A stretch of 64,000 nucleotides of DNA from Streptomyces soli (GTDB lineage: Bacteria; Actinomycetota; Actinomycetes; Streptomycetales; Streptomycetaceae), in the NCBI RefSeq assembly GCF_003999195.1, contig NZ_RJVR01000258.1:1-64000 (forward strand), given 5' to 3'. Shown here piece by piece: positions 33,099 to 41,533 of the stretch. The position numbers and the translations under genes were made by a program. Below the pieces are notes generated by a model. That model did no database searches and was not told the origin of the DNA. It was given only the letters and a program-made list of their open reading frames with translations. Position 1 is the first letter of the stretch. Every line of letters starts with the position of its first letter.

Positions 33099-34082
33099 TC
33101 ACAGCTCGGCGATGCCGTTCTCGAAGCGGACTGCAGGTTTCCAGCCGAGCTCGTCCCGCAGCCGCTGCGAGGAGGCGGTGATGTGCCGGACGTCGCCGAG
33201 CCGGTACTCGCCGGTGACGACCGGCGCCGGCCCGCCGCAGGCCGCGGCGAGCGAACCCGCCAGCTCGCCCACGGTGCGCGGCTCGCCGCTGCCGACGTTG
33301 TACGCGCGCAGCTCTCCCGGCGCGGTCCCGTCGGCACCGAGCGCGGCGAGGTTCGCCGCGGCGACATCCCGTACGTGGACGAAGTCGCGCCGCTGGCCGC
33401 CGTCCTCGAAGACCCGGGGCGCCTCGCTCCTGGCCAGCGCGGAACGGAAGAGGGCGGCGACGCCTGCGTACGGCGTGTCGCGGGGCATGCCCGGGCCGTA
33501 GACATTGTGGTACCTCAACGAGACCGCCCTCCCCTGGACGGCCCGGGCCCAGGCGGCGACCAGGTGTTCCTGGGCGAGTTTGGTGGCGGCGTAGACATTG
33601 CGCGGGTCGGCCGGGGCGTCCTCGCCGACGAGGCCGGGGCTGAGCGGCTCCCCGCACAGCGTGCACGGCGGCTCGAACCGCCCGGCGTCAAGGTCGGCGA
33701 CCCGCCGAGGCCCGGGGCGTACGGTGCCGTGCCACTCGCAGTCGTAGCGCCCCTCGCCGTAGATGACCATCGACCCGGCGAGCACCAGCCGCCGCACGCC
33801 GCTCGCGGCCATCGCGGCAAGCAGCACTGCCGTGCCGAGGTCGTTGCGGCTGACGTACTCGGGCGCGTCGGCGAAGTCCTTGCCGAGGCCGACCATCGCG
33901 GCCTGGTGGCAGACCGCGTCGACGCCGCGCAGCGCCTCGTCGACGGCCGCGCGGTCGCGTACGTCGGCGTGCGGCCCGGGGCCGTTGGCGTCGAGGACGC
34001 GGACGCCGTGGCCGGCTTCGGTCAGGGCGATGACGATGTGGGAGCCGATGAAACCGGCCCCTCCGGTGACGAGTACCAGCAT
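33099..34082 (-). CDS. NAD-dependent epimerase/dehydratase with cysteine-rich insertion
   Basis: The product is 327 aa, an extended SDR. The NAD motif is VTGGAGFIGSH (residues 5-15), the catalytic Y-x-x-x-K is YAATK, and VSLRYHNVYGPG with RRDFVHVRDVA are family strands. Unusually, an insertion before the active-site tyrosine contains C-E-W-H and then PPCTLCGEPLSPG, a possible metal knuckle. The substrate is probably an NDP-sugar. It lies convergent to the Eis-like gene, 10 bp apart, and 53 bp upstream of the peptidase operon's end. Confidence 0.87.
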   Translation of the reverse strand: MLVLVTGGAGFIGSHIVIALTEAGHGVRVLDANGPGPHADVRDRAAVDEALRGVDAVCHQAAMVGLGKDFADAPEYVSRNDLGTAVLLAAMAASGVRRLVLAGSMVIYGEGRYDCEWHGTVRPGPRRVADLDAGRFEPPCTLCGEPLSPGLVGEDAPADPRNVYAATKLAQEHLVAAWARAVQGRAVSLRYHNVYGPGMPRDTPYAGVAALFRSALARSEAPRVFEDGGQRRDFVHVRDVAAANLAALGADGTAPGELRAYNVGSGEPRTVGELAGSLAAACGGPAPVVTGEYRLGDVRHITASSQRLRDELGWKPAVRFENGIAEL

Positions 34083-34135
34083 GCGGCCGACCGTAGGTCA
34101 CAAACCCGCCCCGGAGGCGGCGGCGGGGCGCGACG

Positions 34136-35077
34136 TCACAACTCCGTAAGAGCCGGCACCTCCAGCGTCAGCGTCCCGGTGTCGGCGTCCAGGACGGCCG
34201 GGATCCCGAGCGGCACGGTGAGGGAGCTGTCGCAGTGCCCGAAGCCCAGCTCCTCCACGACCGGGACGCCCAGCCCGCCGAGCCGGTCGAGCAGGACCGC
34301 TCGCACATCCTCCGGGGGCCCGCAGTCACGCCAGGAGCCGAGGGCTATACCGGCGACGCCGTCGAGCCGGCCGGAGCGCAGCAGCTGGGTGAGGAGCCGG
34401 TCGAGCTGGTAGGGCCGTTCGCCGACGTCCTCCAGGACGAGGATGCCGCCGCGCTGGCCGGCCCGGGCGTGCGGGGTGCCGATGTCGGCGGCGAGCATCG
34501 CCAGGCAGCCACCCACCGTGACCCCCCGCGCCCGGCCGGGCACCAGGGGTGCGGCGGTAGCCGAGGTGAGGGTCCGAGCCGTCTCCGGCTCGAAGAGGGT
34601 GCGGCGCAGATGCTCGCGGGTGGGCTCGTCCTTGGTGAAGGCGACCCCCGCCGCCACCGGCCCGTAGAGCGTGGCGAGGCCGAGGCGCCGGGCGAACGCC
34701 TCGTGAAGGACCGTCACATCGCTGAAGCCGATGAAGGCCTTCGGCCCTGCCGCTGCCAGGGCATCCCAGTCGAGCAGGTCGATCATGCGCTGCGCGCCGT
34801 AGCCGCCGCGAGCGCACATCACGGCGGCCACGGCCGGGTCGCACCAGGCGTCCTGGACGTCACGGGCGCGCGCCTCGTCCTCCCCGGCGAGGTACCCGAG
34901 GCCGGGGTGGTGGTCCAGGACGTGCGGGGCGACGACCGGGTCGAGGTCCCAGCCGCGCAGGATGTCGAGCCCCACGTCGAGCTGCTCGGGCACCACGGGC
35001 CCGCTGGGGGCGACCACGGCGACGCGGTCGCCCGGCGCGAGCCGGCGGGGACGGAGAAGCGGCGTGAGGGTGGTCAT
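34136..35077 (-). CDS. S66 family LD-carboxypeptidase
   Basis: The product is 313 aa. The three catalytic positions of S66 peptidases are recognisable: FIGFSDVTVLH (nucleophile Ser), LVLEDVGERPYQLDR (Glu) and LGFGHCDSS (His). The N-terminal RLAPGDRVAVVAPSGPV is also diagnostic. The family cleaves the terminal D-Ala of muropeptide tetrapeptides in the cytoplasm or related peptide bonds (MccF type). The ATG overlaps the previous gene's stop. It is the last gene of a four-peptidase operon and supports a role in recycling cell-wall peptides. Confidence 0.9.
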   Translation of the reverse strand: MTTLTPLLRPRRLAPGDRVAVVAPSGPVVPEQLDVGLDILRGWDLDPVVAPHVLDHHPGLGYLAGEDEARARDVQDAWCDPAVAAVMCARGGYGAQRMIDLLDWDALAAAGPKAFIGFSDVTVLHEAFARRLGLATLYGPVAAGVAFTKDEPTREHLRRTLFEPETARTLTSATAAPLVPGRARGVTVGGCLAMLAADIGTPHARAGQRGGILVLEDVGERPYQLDRLLTQLLRSGRLDGVAGIALGSWRDCGPPEDVRAVLLDRLGGLGVPVVEELGFGHCDSSLTVPLGIPAVLDADTGTLTLEVPALTEL

Positions 35078-37065
35078 TTGCCGAGCTCCAGACGCGGTAC
35101 GGCGGGCGGGTCGAAGCCGAAGGTCTGCCCGTACAGCGAGAGTTCGGCCTCCAGGGAGACGATCATGGTGTCCTCGCGCCGGAAGCCATGGCCCTCGCCC
35201 TCGAAGGTGAGGTAGGCGTGCGGGATGCCGCGGCCGGCCATCCGCTCCAGGAAGCGCTCGCACTGCACGGGCGGGCAGATCACGTCGTCCAGCCCCTGGA
35301 GGAGGAGGAAGGGCGCGCTGATCCTGTCGGTGCGGTTGATCGTGGAACGCTCGCGATACCGCTCGGGGACCTCTGCCAGCGGGCCGATGAGGGATTCGAG
35401 GTAGCGGGACTCGAAGTCGTGGGTCTCGCCGTTGGCCGCCCAGCCGTAGAGGTCGAGGATGGGGAATCTGATCGTGCCGCAGGCGTAGAGGTCCGTCGAG
35501 GCCAGCGAGGCGCCGCTGGTCCAGCCGCCCGCGCTCCCGCCCCGGATGGCGAGCCGGGCGCCGTCGGCGCTGCCCTCGTCCGCCAGAGCCCGGGCGACGG
35601 CGGCGCAGTCCTCGACCTCGACGACTCCCCACTGCCCGCGCAGCCGTTCGCGGTAGGCGCGGCCGTAGCCCGTCGAGCCGCCGTGGTTGACCTCGACGAC
35701 GCCGATGCCACGCGAGGTGAAGTACGCGACCTCCAGATCGAGGACGAGCGGGACTCGGCTGGTCGGGCCGCCGTGCACCCACACCACATAGGGCGGCAGC
35801 TCCCCTTCGGGCGCGGCGAAGCCGGGGTTGCGCGGCGGGTACACGTGCGCGTGGATCTCCCGGCCGCCGGGGCCCGTGAAGACCCGCTCTGCGGGATCCG
35901 GGAGGTAGTCCGGGTCCACGGTGTCCTGGTGGGCGGCCCCGATGACGCGGGCGCGCCCGGTGGCGGTGTCGAGCTCGACGACCTCGTGGGAGGTACGCGG
36001 GCTCGCGGCGGTGCCGATGACCCTGGTGCCCGACGCGGTGAGCTGGGCGCCGGTCCACTCGGTCCACGGGCCCGCGGCGTCGGTGAGTTCGCCGGTGGCC
36101 GGGTCCAGCAGCCCCAGCCGTAGCGCGCCCCTGCCGTGCAGGACCGCGATCAGCCCGGTCTCCAGCGGCGTGAACCAGCGGGACCCCATCTGCCAGCCCG
36201 GTCCGGCGAACTCCTCCTCGCGCGGACACAGGTTGACCGCCTCCCCGGTCCCGGGGTCGAGGCGGTGCAGATTCCACCACCCGGTGCGGTCGGTGGCCGC
36301 CAGCAGGGAGCCGTCCACGGCCCATTCCGCCTGCGCAACGGACTCCTCGGGGCCGCCGATGAGCGTGCGGGCCCCCGTGAAGCGGCCGTCCTCCGCGACC
36401 TCGGCGATCTTCAGCTCGGTGCCGTCCCAGGGCATACGGGGATGGTCCCAGGCGATCCACACCGCCTGCCGCCCGTTCGGGGACAGCCGGGGCGCGGTGA
36501 CGAACCGGTGTGCGTCGTCGGACAGTTCGCGCACCGCGTCCCGGTCCTCGGCGGCGGAGCCGTCCAGCGGCACGGCGGCTATCGCCCGGCGCACATCACC
36601 GGGCCCCTCCCCCGTGTACTCCTCCAGGACGCACCACACCTCGCCCCGGTCCAGGCGCACCTGGGGATCCGCCCAGCGCAGCCCGCCGCCCACCGACGAC
36701 ACCGGGGTGAGCGGCCTCGGCTCGGCGCCGGGCTGGTCGGGCTCGTACGCGTACAGCCGCTGATCGGGGAAGTGGGAGAACACCACCAGCGGGCCGCCGC
36801 CCGGTCCGGTCGTGGCCGCCCAGGCGCGGCCGCCGTACTCGATGACCCGGGTCCGGACGTTCCAGGGCGCGGGCAGCACCGACTCCGTGCTGCCGTCGGC
36901 CCGGCGCCGCACCAGCGCGCGACGGCCGTCCTCGGCGGGGCGCGGCTCGGTCCACCACACCTCGTCGCCGACCGTGCCGGGGTATTCGGCGCGGCCGTCG
37001 TGGGACGCGGCCGTCCGGGCATCGATCGGCGACTCCCAGGCGCCGTAGGACGCGACGCGGGTCAT
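35074..37065 (-). CDS. S9 family peptidase (prolyl oligopeptidase / acylaminoacyl peptidase type)
   Basis: The product is 663 aa. Residues 1-380 form a beta-propeller with repeated W-x-D-G and strand motifs, and residues about 400-663 an alpha/beta-hydrolase. The catalytic triad is the Ser in IRGGSAGGWTSGA, the Asp in LQGLDDVICPPVQ, and the His in EGEGHGFRRED. VWVHGGPTSR is the usual oxyanion strand. It lacks a signal peptide, so it is cytoplasmic and would trim short peptides. ATG 37065 overlaps the M20 gene's stop (ATGA). Start and length agree with the family. Confidence 0.92.
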   Translation of the reverse strand: MTRVASYGAWESPIDARTAASHDGRAEYPGTVGDEVWWTEPRPAEDGRRALVRRRADGSTESVLPAPWNVRTRVIEYGGRAWAATTGPGGGPLVVFSHFPDQRLYAYEPDQPGAEPRPLTPVSSVGGGLRWADPQVRLDRGEVWCVLEEYTGEGPGDVRRAIAAVPLDGSAAEDRDAVRELSDDAHRFVTAPRLSPNGRQAVWIAWDHPRMPWDGTELKIAEVAEDGRFTGARTLIGGPEESVAQAEWAVDGSLLAATDRTGWWNLHRLDPGTGEAVNLCPREEEFAGPGWQMGSRWFTPLETGLIAVLHGRGALRLGLLDPATGELTDAAGPWTEWTGAQLTASGTRVIGTAASPRTSHEVVELDTATGRARVIGAAHQDTVDPDYLPDPAERVFTGPGGREIHAHVYPPRNPGFAAPEGELPPYVVWVHGGPTSRVPLVLDLEVAYFTSRGIGVVEVNHGGSTGYGRAYRERLRGQWGVVEVEDCAAVARALADEGSADGARLAIRGGSAGGWTSGASLASTDLYACGTIRFPILDLYGWAANGETHDFESRYLESLIGPLAEVPERYRERSTINRTDRISAPFLLLQGLDDVICPPVQCERFLERMAGRGIPHAYLTFEGEGHGFRREDTMIVSLEAELSLYGQTFGFDPPAVPRLELGK

Positions 37066-38384
37066 ACGGCACCCCCGCCCATCAGGAAGCGGTCGAGCAC
37101 CCGCACGCCGAAGTGCAGCGCCTCGACCGGCACCCGCTCGTCGACCCCGTGGTACATCCCCGCGTAGTCGAAGCCCTCCGGCAGCTTCAGCGGCGAGAAG
37201 CCGTAGCCGGTGATCCCGAGCCGCGAGAACTGCTTGGCGTCGGTGCCGCCGCCCATGCAGTACGGCACCACATGCCCGTCGGGGTCGAAGTGCCGCAGCG
37301 CCTCGCCCATCGCCGCGAAGGTGGGCGAGTCCAGGGGGGCCTGCAGCGGGATCTCCCGGTGCTGGAACTCCCAGTCCACGTCCGGCCCGGTGAGCCGGTC
37401 CAGGGTCTTGGCGAACTCCTCCTCGCCGCCCGGCAGCATCCGCCCGTCCACATACGCCATCGCGTGACCCGGGATGACGTTGATCTTGTAACCAGCCTGC
37501 AGCATCGTCGGGTTGGCGCTGTTGCGGACGGTCGGCTCGACCAGGGCCGCCGCCGGGCCGAGCTTGGCCAGCAGCGCGTCCACGTCGTCGAAGTCGGGCT
37601 CGAGGTCGTGCAGCGCGGCCAGTTCGGTCAGCGCCGCCCGCACGGTCGGGATGATCCGCACCGGCCATTCGTGCTCGCCGATCCGGGTGATCGCGGCCGC
37701 CAGCCGGCTCACCGCGTTCTCCCGGTTCACCTTCGAGCCGTGTCCCGCGCGGCCGTGGGCGGTCAGCTTCAGCCAGGCTGTGCCCCGCTCCCCGGCGGCG
37801 ACGGGGTAGAGCCGCAGACCGCCGCCCGCATGGAAGGTGAAGCCACCCGATTCGCTGATGCCCTCCGTGCAGCCCTCGAAGAGGTCGGCGTGCTCGGAGG
37901 CCAGGAAGGCGGCTCCGTAGGCCGCGCTGTCCTCCTCGTCGGCGGTGAAGGCCAGCACGATGTCGCGCGGCGGCCGCCGGCCCTCGCGGACCCAGGACCG
38001 CACCGTGGCCAGCACCATCGCGTCCATGTTCTTCATGTCGATGGCGCCGCGCCCCCACACCACCCCGTCCCGCACCTCGCCCGAGAACGGGTGGACGGTC
38101 CAGTCGGCGGCCTCCGCCGGCACGACGTCGAGGTGTCCGTGGACCAGCATCCCCGGCGCTGCGGGGTCGGTGCCCTCGATGCGGGCCACGACATTGGCCC
38201 GGCCCGGCGCCGACTCCAGGATCCGCGCCTCGATACCGGCCTCGGCCAGCCACTCGGCGATATACTCGGCAGCCGCGCGTTCGTTGCCGTCCCCGCCGCC
38301 CCGGTTGGTCGTGTCGATCCTGATCAGCTCCGAGGTGAACCGCACCACCTCGTCCATCGCCTGCTGGTCAGCCTGGTCAGCCAT
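37062..38384 (-). CDS. M20/M25/M40 family zinc peptidase
   Basis: The product is 440 aa. Metal ligands and catalytic residues are visible: LVHGHLDVVPAE (His and catalytic Asp), WGRGAIDMKNMDA (bridging Asp), FTADEEDSAAYGA (catalytic Glu-Glu), and GGGTDAKQF (final part). A dimerisation domain sits between. Such enzymes hydrolyse dipeptides or N-acyl amino acids. It overlaps the M55 gene by 8 bp and the S9 gene by 4 bp, firmly inside the operon. Confidence 0.92.
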   Translation of the reverse strand: MADQADQQAMDEVVRFTSELIRIDTTNRGGGDGNERAAAEYIAEWLAEAGIEARILESAPGRANVVARIEGTDPAAPGMLVHGHLDVVPAEAADWTVHPFSGEVRDGVVWGRGAIDMKNMDAMVLATVRSWVREGRRPPRDIVLAFTADEEDSAAYGAAFLASEHADLFEGCTEGISESGGFTFHAGGGLRLYPVAAGERGTAWLKLTAHGRAGHGSKVNRENAVSRLAAAITRIGEHEWPVRIIPTVRAALTELAALHDLEPDFDDVDALLAKLGPAAALVEPTVRNSANPTMLQAGYKINVIPGHAMAYVDGRMLPGGEEEFAKTLDRLTGPDVDWEFQHREIPLQAPLDSPTFAAMGEALRHFDPDGHVVPYCMGGGTDAKQFSRLGITGYGFSPLKLPEGFDYAGMYHGVDERVPVEALHFGVRVLDRFLMGGGAV

Positions 38385-39210
38385 ACTGTTCCTCCACCGC
38401 CGCCGATACGACTGTCGTCACCGCTTTGAAGCACCGGATGCCCTCGTACATCGTCGGCGAGGTGTACGTCACCCGCCGCTCCCCGGAGCGCTCCACCCCG
38501 GGCACCACCGTGGCCGCCCCCGCGAGGTGGACTGCGTCGAATTCCAGCTCGACGCCGAAGGGTCCACCCTCGCGTGGCTCGTGCCGCACCGCGAGCGCGG
38601 CCGCCTCCTTCGCCGCCGCCCGGATGTCTGCCGCCGTCCTGGCCGGCGGCCGGCACACTGCCGCATACCGTGACACATAGTCCTTCACGGCGACGGTGCG
38701 GGCCTGCGGCGCATAGCCCCTGGCGTCGATGCCCGTCCGGTCGTCGCCGGTCACGAGCACCACCGGCACCCCGTACTCGGCGACGACCAGCGCGTTGAGA
38801 TAGCCCTCGCTCGCCGCCTCGCCGTTGACCCACACGCCGGTGATGGAATTGGCCAGGTAGGTGTGCGCCAGCACCCCCTCCGTGCCCGCGCCGGTGTGGT
38901 AACCGACGAACGCTATGCCGTCCACGTCACCGTGTTGCACGCCTTCCACCATCGACAGGTCCTTGTGCCTGCCCGTGAGCATCTCGGCGCGCTCGTCGAG
39001 CCGCTCCAGGAGCAGATTGCGCATGCTCCAGTGCGCCTCATTGACCAGCACCTCGTCGGCGCCACCGTCGTAGAACCCGGCGATCGCCGCATTCACATCC
39101 GACGTGAACATGTGCCGGCAGCGCTGCCACTGCTCGCTGCCCGGCAGCACGTCGGCAGGCCAGGTCACGCCGGTGGCGCCCTCCATGTCGGCCGAGATCA
39201 GGATCTTCAT
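38377..39210 (-). CDS. M55 D-aminopeptidase (DppA-like)
   Basis: The product is 277 aa. DppA hallmarks are the N-terminal zinc motif ISADMEGATG, NEAHWSMRNLL, VGYHTGAG and VNGEAASEGYLNAL. DppA hydrolyses D-Ala-D-Ala and other D-amino-acid peptides. It is the first gene of the operon M55-M20-S9-S66. The upstream 129 bp to the PAS-protein gene should hold the promoter, but no clear -10/-35 pair was picked. Together with the LD-carboxypeptidase it points to salvage of peptidoglycan stem peptides. Confidence 0.92.
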   Translation of the reverse strand: MKILISADMEGATGVTWPADVLPGSEQWQRCRHMFTSDVNAAIAGFYDGGADEVLVNEAHWSMRNLLLERLDERAEMLTGRHKDLSMVEGVQHGDVDGIAFVGYHTGAGTEGVLAHTYLANSITGVWVNGEAASEGYLNALVVAEYGVPVVLVTGDDRTGIDARGYAPQARTVAVKDYVSRYAAVCRPPARTAADIRAAAKEAAALAVRHEPREGGPFGVELEFDAVHLAGAATVVPGVERSGERRVTYTSPTMYEGIRCFKAVTTVVSAAVEEQYG

Positions 39211-39339
39211 GGGACGTCACGTTACGCGGTGCGCGCGGCTCGCTCCATGGCCCCTCCGCCCCTGTGGATAACTCCACTGGCGCAGACCTCTGGCGCCCCC
39301 GCGACACGGCCTCCCCGGCCGGACCCTGCCGGACCCCGG

Positions 39340-39666
39340 TCAGCCCCGGCGCCCCGCCACCAGCCAGTTCGTCGGCACCTGGATGCGCGAGCCGTCGGCC
39401 GCGTACTCCGTCGTGGTCAGCGGAAGTGCCCCCCGCTCCAGCACGTCGAGCCCGGCCGACCGGAAGTAGTCCGGAATCGCCTCCACCGGCAGCAGGTCGA
39501 TGGCCGGCCTGCCCAGCGCCTCCTCCTTCGCGAGCCCGAACAGCCTGCGCGCGCCTGTGCTCCAGTGCGAGACCAGGCCCTCGCCGTCCACGACCACCAC
39601 GGCGAGCGGGACCCTGCCGGAGAGGCCGGAGCGGTTGTCCCCGCCCGGCGGTACCCGACGTTCCAT
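39340..39666 (-). CDS. Single PAS-domain protein, 108 aa
   Basis: The protein is almost entirely one PAS domain: VPLAVVVVDGEGLVSHWSTGARRLFGLAKEEALGRPAIDLLP, written here only as a PAS_4-type pattern, then ERGALPLTTTEYAADGSRIQ and VPTNWLVAGRRG at the stop. In larger Streptomyces proteins this domain precedes GAF and SpoIIE phosphatase domains, none of which follows here. It may be a stand-alone sensor or a truncated remnant. GGGAGC precedes the ATG. Confidence 0.65.
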   Translation of the reverse strand: MERRVPPGGDNRSGLSGRVPLAVVVVDGEGLVSHWSTGARRLFGLAKEEALGRPAIDLLPVEAIPDYFRSAGLDVLERGALPLTTTEYAADGSRIQVPTNWLVAGRRG

Positions 39667-39868
39667 GGCGCGCTCCCGATGCGAAGGTCTGCGACTCCGC
39701 TACCACGCCACGGTACGGCTGCCGCGAGGCGGCGCGTAGGGCAATGGACGAATCCGGCGTACGCCCGCGCGCGGGCAACCACAGGAGCCCGTGTTAGCGT
39801 CCTTTTTCGCTGATCGGACTCCAGATCGAAAGGTGCGGGGTCGACACCCCACTTGGAGGAGATCCCCC

Positions 39869-41479
39869 GTGGCCGTCCTGGAGCCGTCCCTACGCTTCGC
39901 ACCTCTGCGCCTGAATCTGCGGCACCCCGTGGCGGCGGCCACTCTCCTCGCAGGCGTCCTCCTCATCCTGTGGGCGCTCTTCCTGGCCAACGACGCCGGC
40001 GACCTCGCCGCCCAGTACGCCTGGACCGACTTCGCCCTCAAACACCCGGACTCGGCGTACAATTTGTCCTGGTATGGGGGTATGCATCCGGCTTCGTACA
40101 GCATCTTCTCCCCATACGTCATGGGCTTGCTCGGCGTCCGTACGACCGCCGTCCTCGCGGGCACCCTGTCGGCGACGATCGCGGCGCGGCTCGTCATGCG
40201 CTCCGGCATCGCCCGGCCGCTGCTCCCCGCGCTCTGGGCGGCCTTCTCCCTCTGGTGCGACGTGGCGTCGGGCCGCGTCACCTTCGCACTCGGCGTCCTG
40301 TTCGGGCTGCTGGCCGCCGAAATGGTGCTGGGTGGCACGCGCCATGTGGTGGGGGCCTCGGCGCTGGGCGCGCTCGCTGCCGCATGCAGCCCGGTCGCCG
40401 GGTTGTTCGTCGAGGTGCTGGCCGCCGCGCTCTTCCTCACCGGGCGCCGCAAGGTGTCGTACGTACTCGCTGCCGGGCCGCCGCTGGTCGTCGGCGCTAC
40501 CTCGCTCCTCTTCCCCTTCGACGGAGTGCAGCCCTTCGCCTGGTACTTCGCGGCGCTGCCCTTTGGCACGGCGGTGCTCGTCGCCCTGCTGGTGCCGCGC
40601 GAGTGGCGCGTCATGCGAGCCGGTGCGGTGGTCTACGCGGTCGGCATAGCGCTCACCTTCGCCATACCGTCGCCCATAGGCAGCAACGTTGAACGTCTGG
40701 GTCTGCTCTTCGGCGGCGTGGTGCTGCTGTCCGCCGCGCTGGCCAGTCGCGTCGGGGGCCGCCGGACCGTCGCCCTGTACGCCGCGTTCGCCGGCGTCGC
40801 CATCTGGCAGATCGCCAAGCCGGTCGTCGACCTGGTCAGCACCGCCCCCGCCACTGACACCGTCAGCCACGCCGCCCCCCTGATCGCCGAACTCGGCAGG
40901 CTCGGCGCCAACACCGCCCGCGTCGAGGTCGTCCCGCTCCGCTCCCACTGGGAAGCTTCCGGCCTCTCCCCGTACGTCAACCTCGCCCGCGGCTGGAACC
41001 GCCAGGCCGACGTCGAGCGCAACCCCATCTTCTACAAGGGCACCCTCACTGCCGCCTCATACCGCAACTGGCTCCACCACTGGGGCGTCCACTACGTGGT
41101 CCTCCCCTCCGACGCACCCGACGGCGCCGGTGTCGCCGAGAGCAAACTCATCACCTCCGCCCGCCTCTCCTGGCTCCAGCCCGTCTGGCGCGACGCCAAC
41201 TGGCAGGTCTACCGCGTCACCCACCCCCAGCCCCTGGCCTCCGCCCCCGCCACCGTCACCGACGCCGGCCCGGCCGCCCTCACCGTCAAGATCCCCTCCC
41301 CCGGCTCCTATCTCCTGCGCATCCCCTACTCCCCCTGGCTCGGCATCGAAGGCGCCACCGATTCGCTCCACGGCTGCCTCACCACGTCCGGCGACTGGAC
41401 GCGGCTCTACGCTCCGTCGGCGGGGACGTACCACATAGGTGCGCGGTACGCGCTCACGCGGGGCACGCCCTGCGAGTAG
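39869..41479 (+). CDS. Large integral membrane protein (GT-C/MFS-like), unknown function
   Basis: The product is 536 aa from GTG 39869, after GGAGGAG. There are about 11 helices in the first 380 residues and a soluble C-terminal domain of about 150 residues. The first outer loop (TDFALKHPDSAYNLSWYGGMHPASY) has acidic and aromatic residues where GT-C glycosyltransferases have their catalytic loop, but no classical D-E or D-D pair. The C-terminal part (WHHWGVHYVVLPSD; VYRVTHPQPL) resembles outer domains of membrane glycosyltransferases. Often annotated in relatives as an MFS-like or hypothetical membrane protein. Confidence 0.7.
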   Translation: MAVLEPSLRFAPLRLNLRHPVAAATLLAGVLLILWALFLANDAGDLAAQYAWTDFALKHPDSAYNLSWYGGMHPASYSIFSPYVMGLLGVRTTAVLAGTLSATIAARLVMRSGIARPLLPALWAAFSLWCDVASGRVTFALGVLFGLLAAEMVLGGTRHVVGASALGALAAACSPVAGLFVEVLAAALFLTGRRKVSYVLAAGPPLVVGATSLLFPFDGVQPFAWYFAALPFGTAVLVALLVPREWRVMRAGAVVYAVGIALTFAIPSPIGSNVERLGLLFGGVVLLSAALASRVGGRRTVALYAAFAGVAIWQIAKPVVDLVSTAPATDTVSHAAPLIAELGRLGANTARVEVVPLRSHWEASGLSPYVNLARGWNRQADVERNPIFYKGTLTAASYRNWLHHWGVHYVVLPSDAPDGAGVAESKLITSARLSWLQPVWRDANWQVYRVTHPQPLASAPATVTDAGPAALTVKIPSPGSYLLRIPYSPWLGIEGATDSLHGCLTTSGDWTRLYAPSAGTYHIGARYALTRGTPCE

Positions 41480-41484
41480 CCAAT

Positions 41485-41503
41485 TGTCAACTCGCGGTTG
41501 ACA
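41485..41503. promoter_or_regulatory. Operator 1 of the HTH-ClpN gene
   Basis: TGTCAAC-N5-GTTGACA is a perfect 7-bp inverted repeat. The right arm contains the -35 hexamer TTGACA (41498-41503) of the downstream gene. Confidence 0.85.
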
Positions 41504-41513
41504 GTTGGGTGAC

Positions 41514-41532
41514 TGTCAACCTAGCGTTGACA
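41514..41532. promoter_or_regulatory. Operator 2 and -10 region of the HTH-ClpN gene
   Basis: A second perfect TGTCAAC-N5-GTTGACA repeat, centred 29 bp from the first. It contains the -10 box TAGCGT (41522-41527), 18 bp from the -35, and ends one base before the ATG. Transcription should start at or very near the ATG. Confidence 0.85.
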
Positions 41533-41533
41533 C

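Noticed and set aside
35074-38253. 1059-codon frame including the S9 peptidase
   Set aside because: The first 395 codons are a shadow of the M20 gene. The peptidase starts at ATG 37065, coupled to the M20 stop.
39264-39276. TGTGGATAA, a perfect classical DnaA box
   Set aside because: Only one copy, no cluster, no dnaA/dnaN nearby, and the Streptomyces consensus differs. Not an origin.
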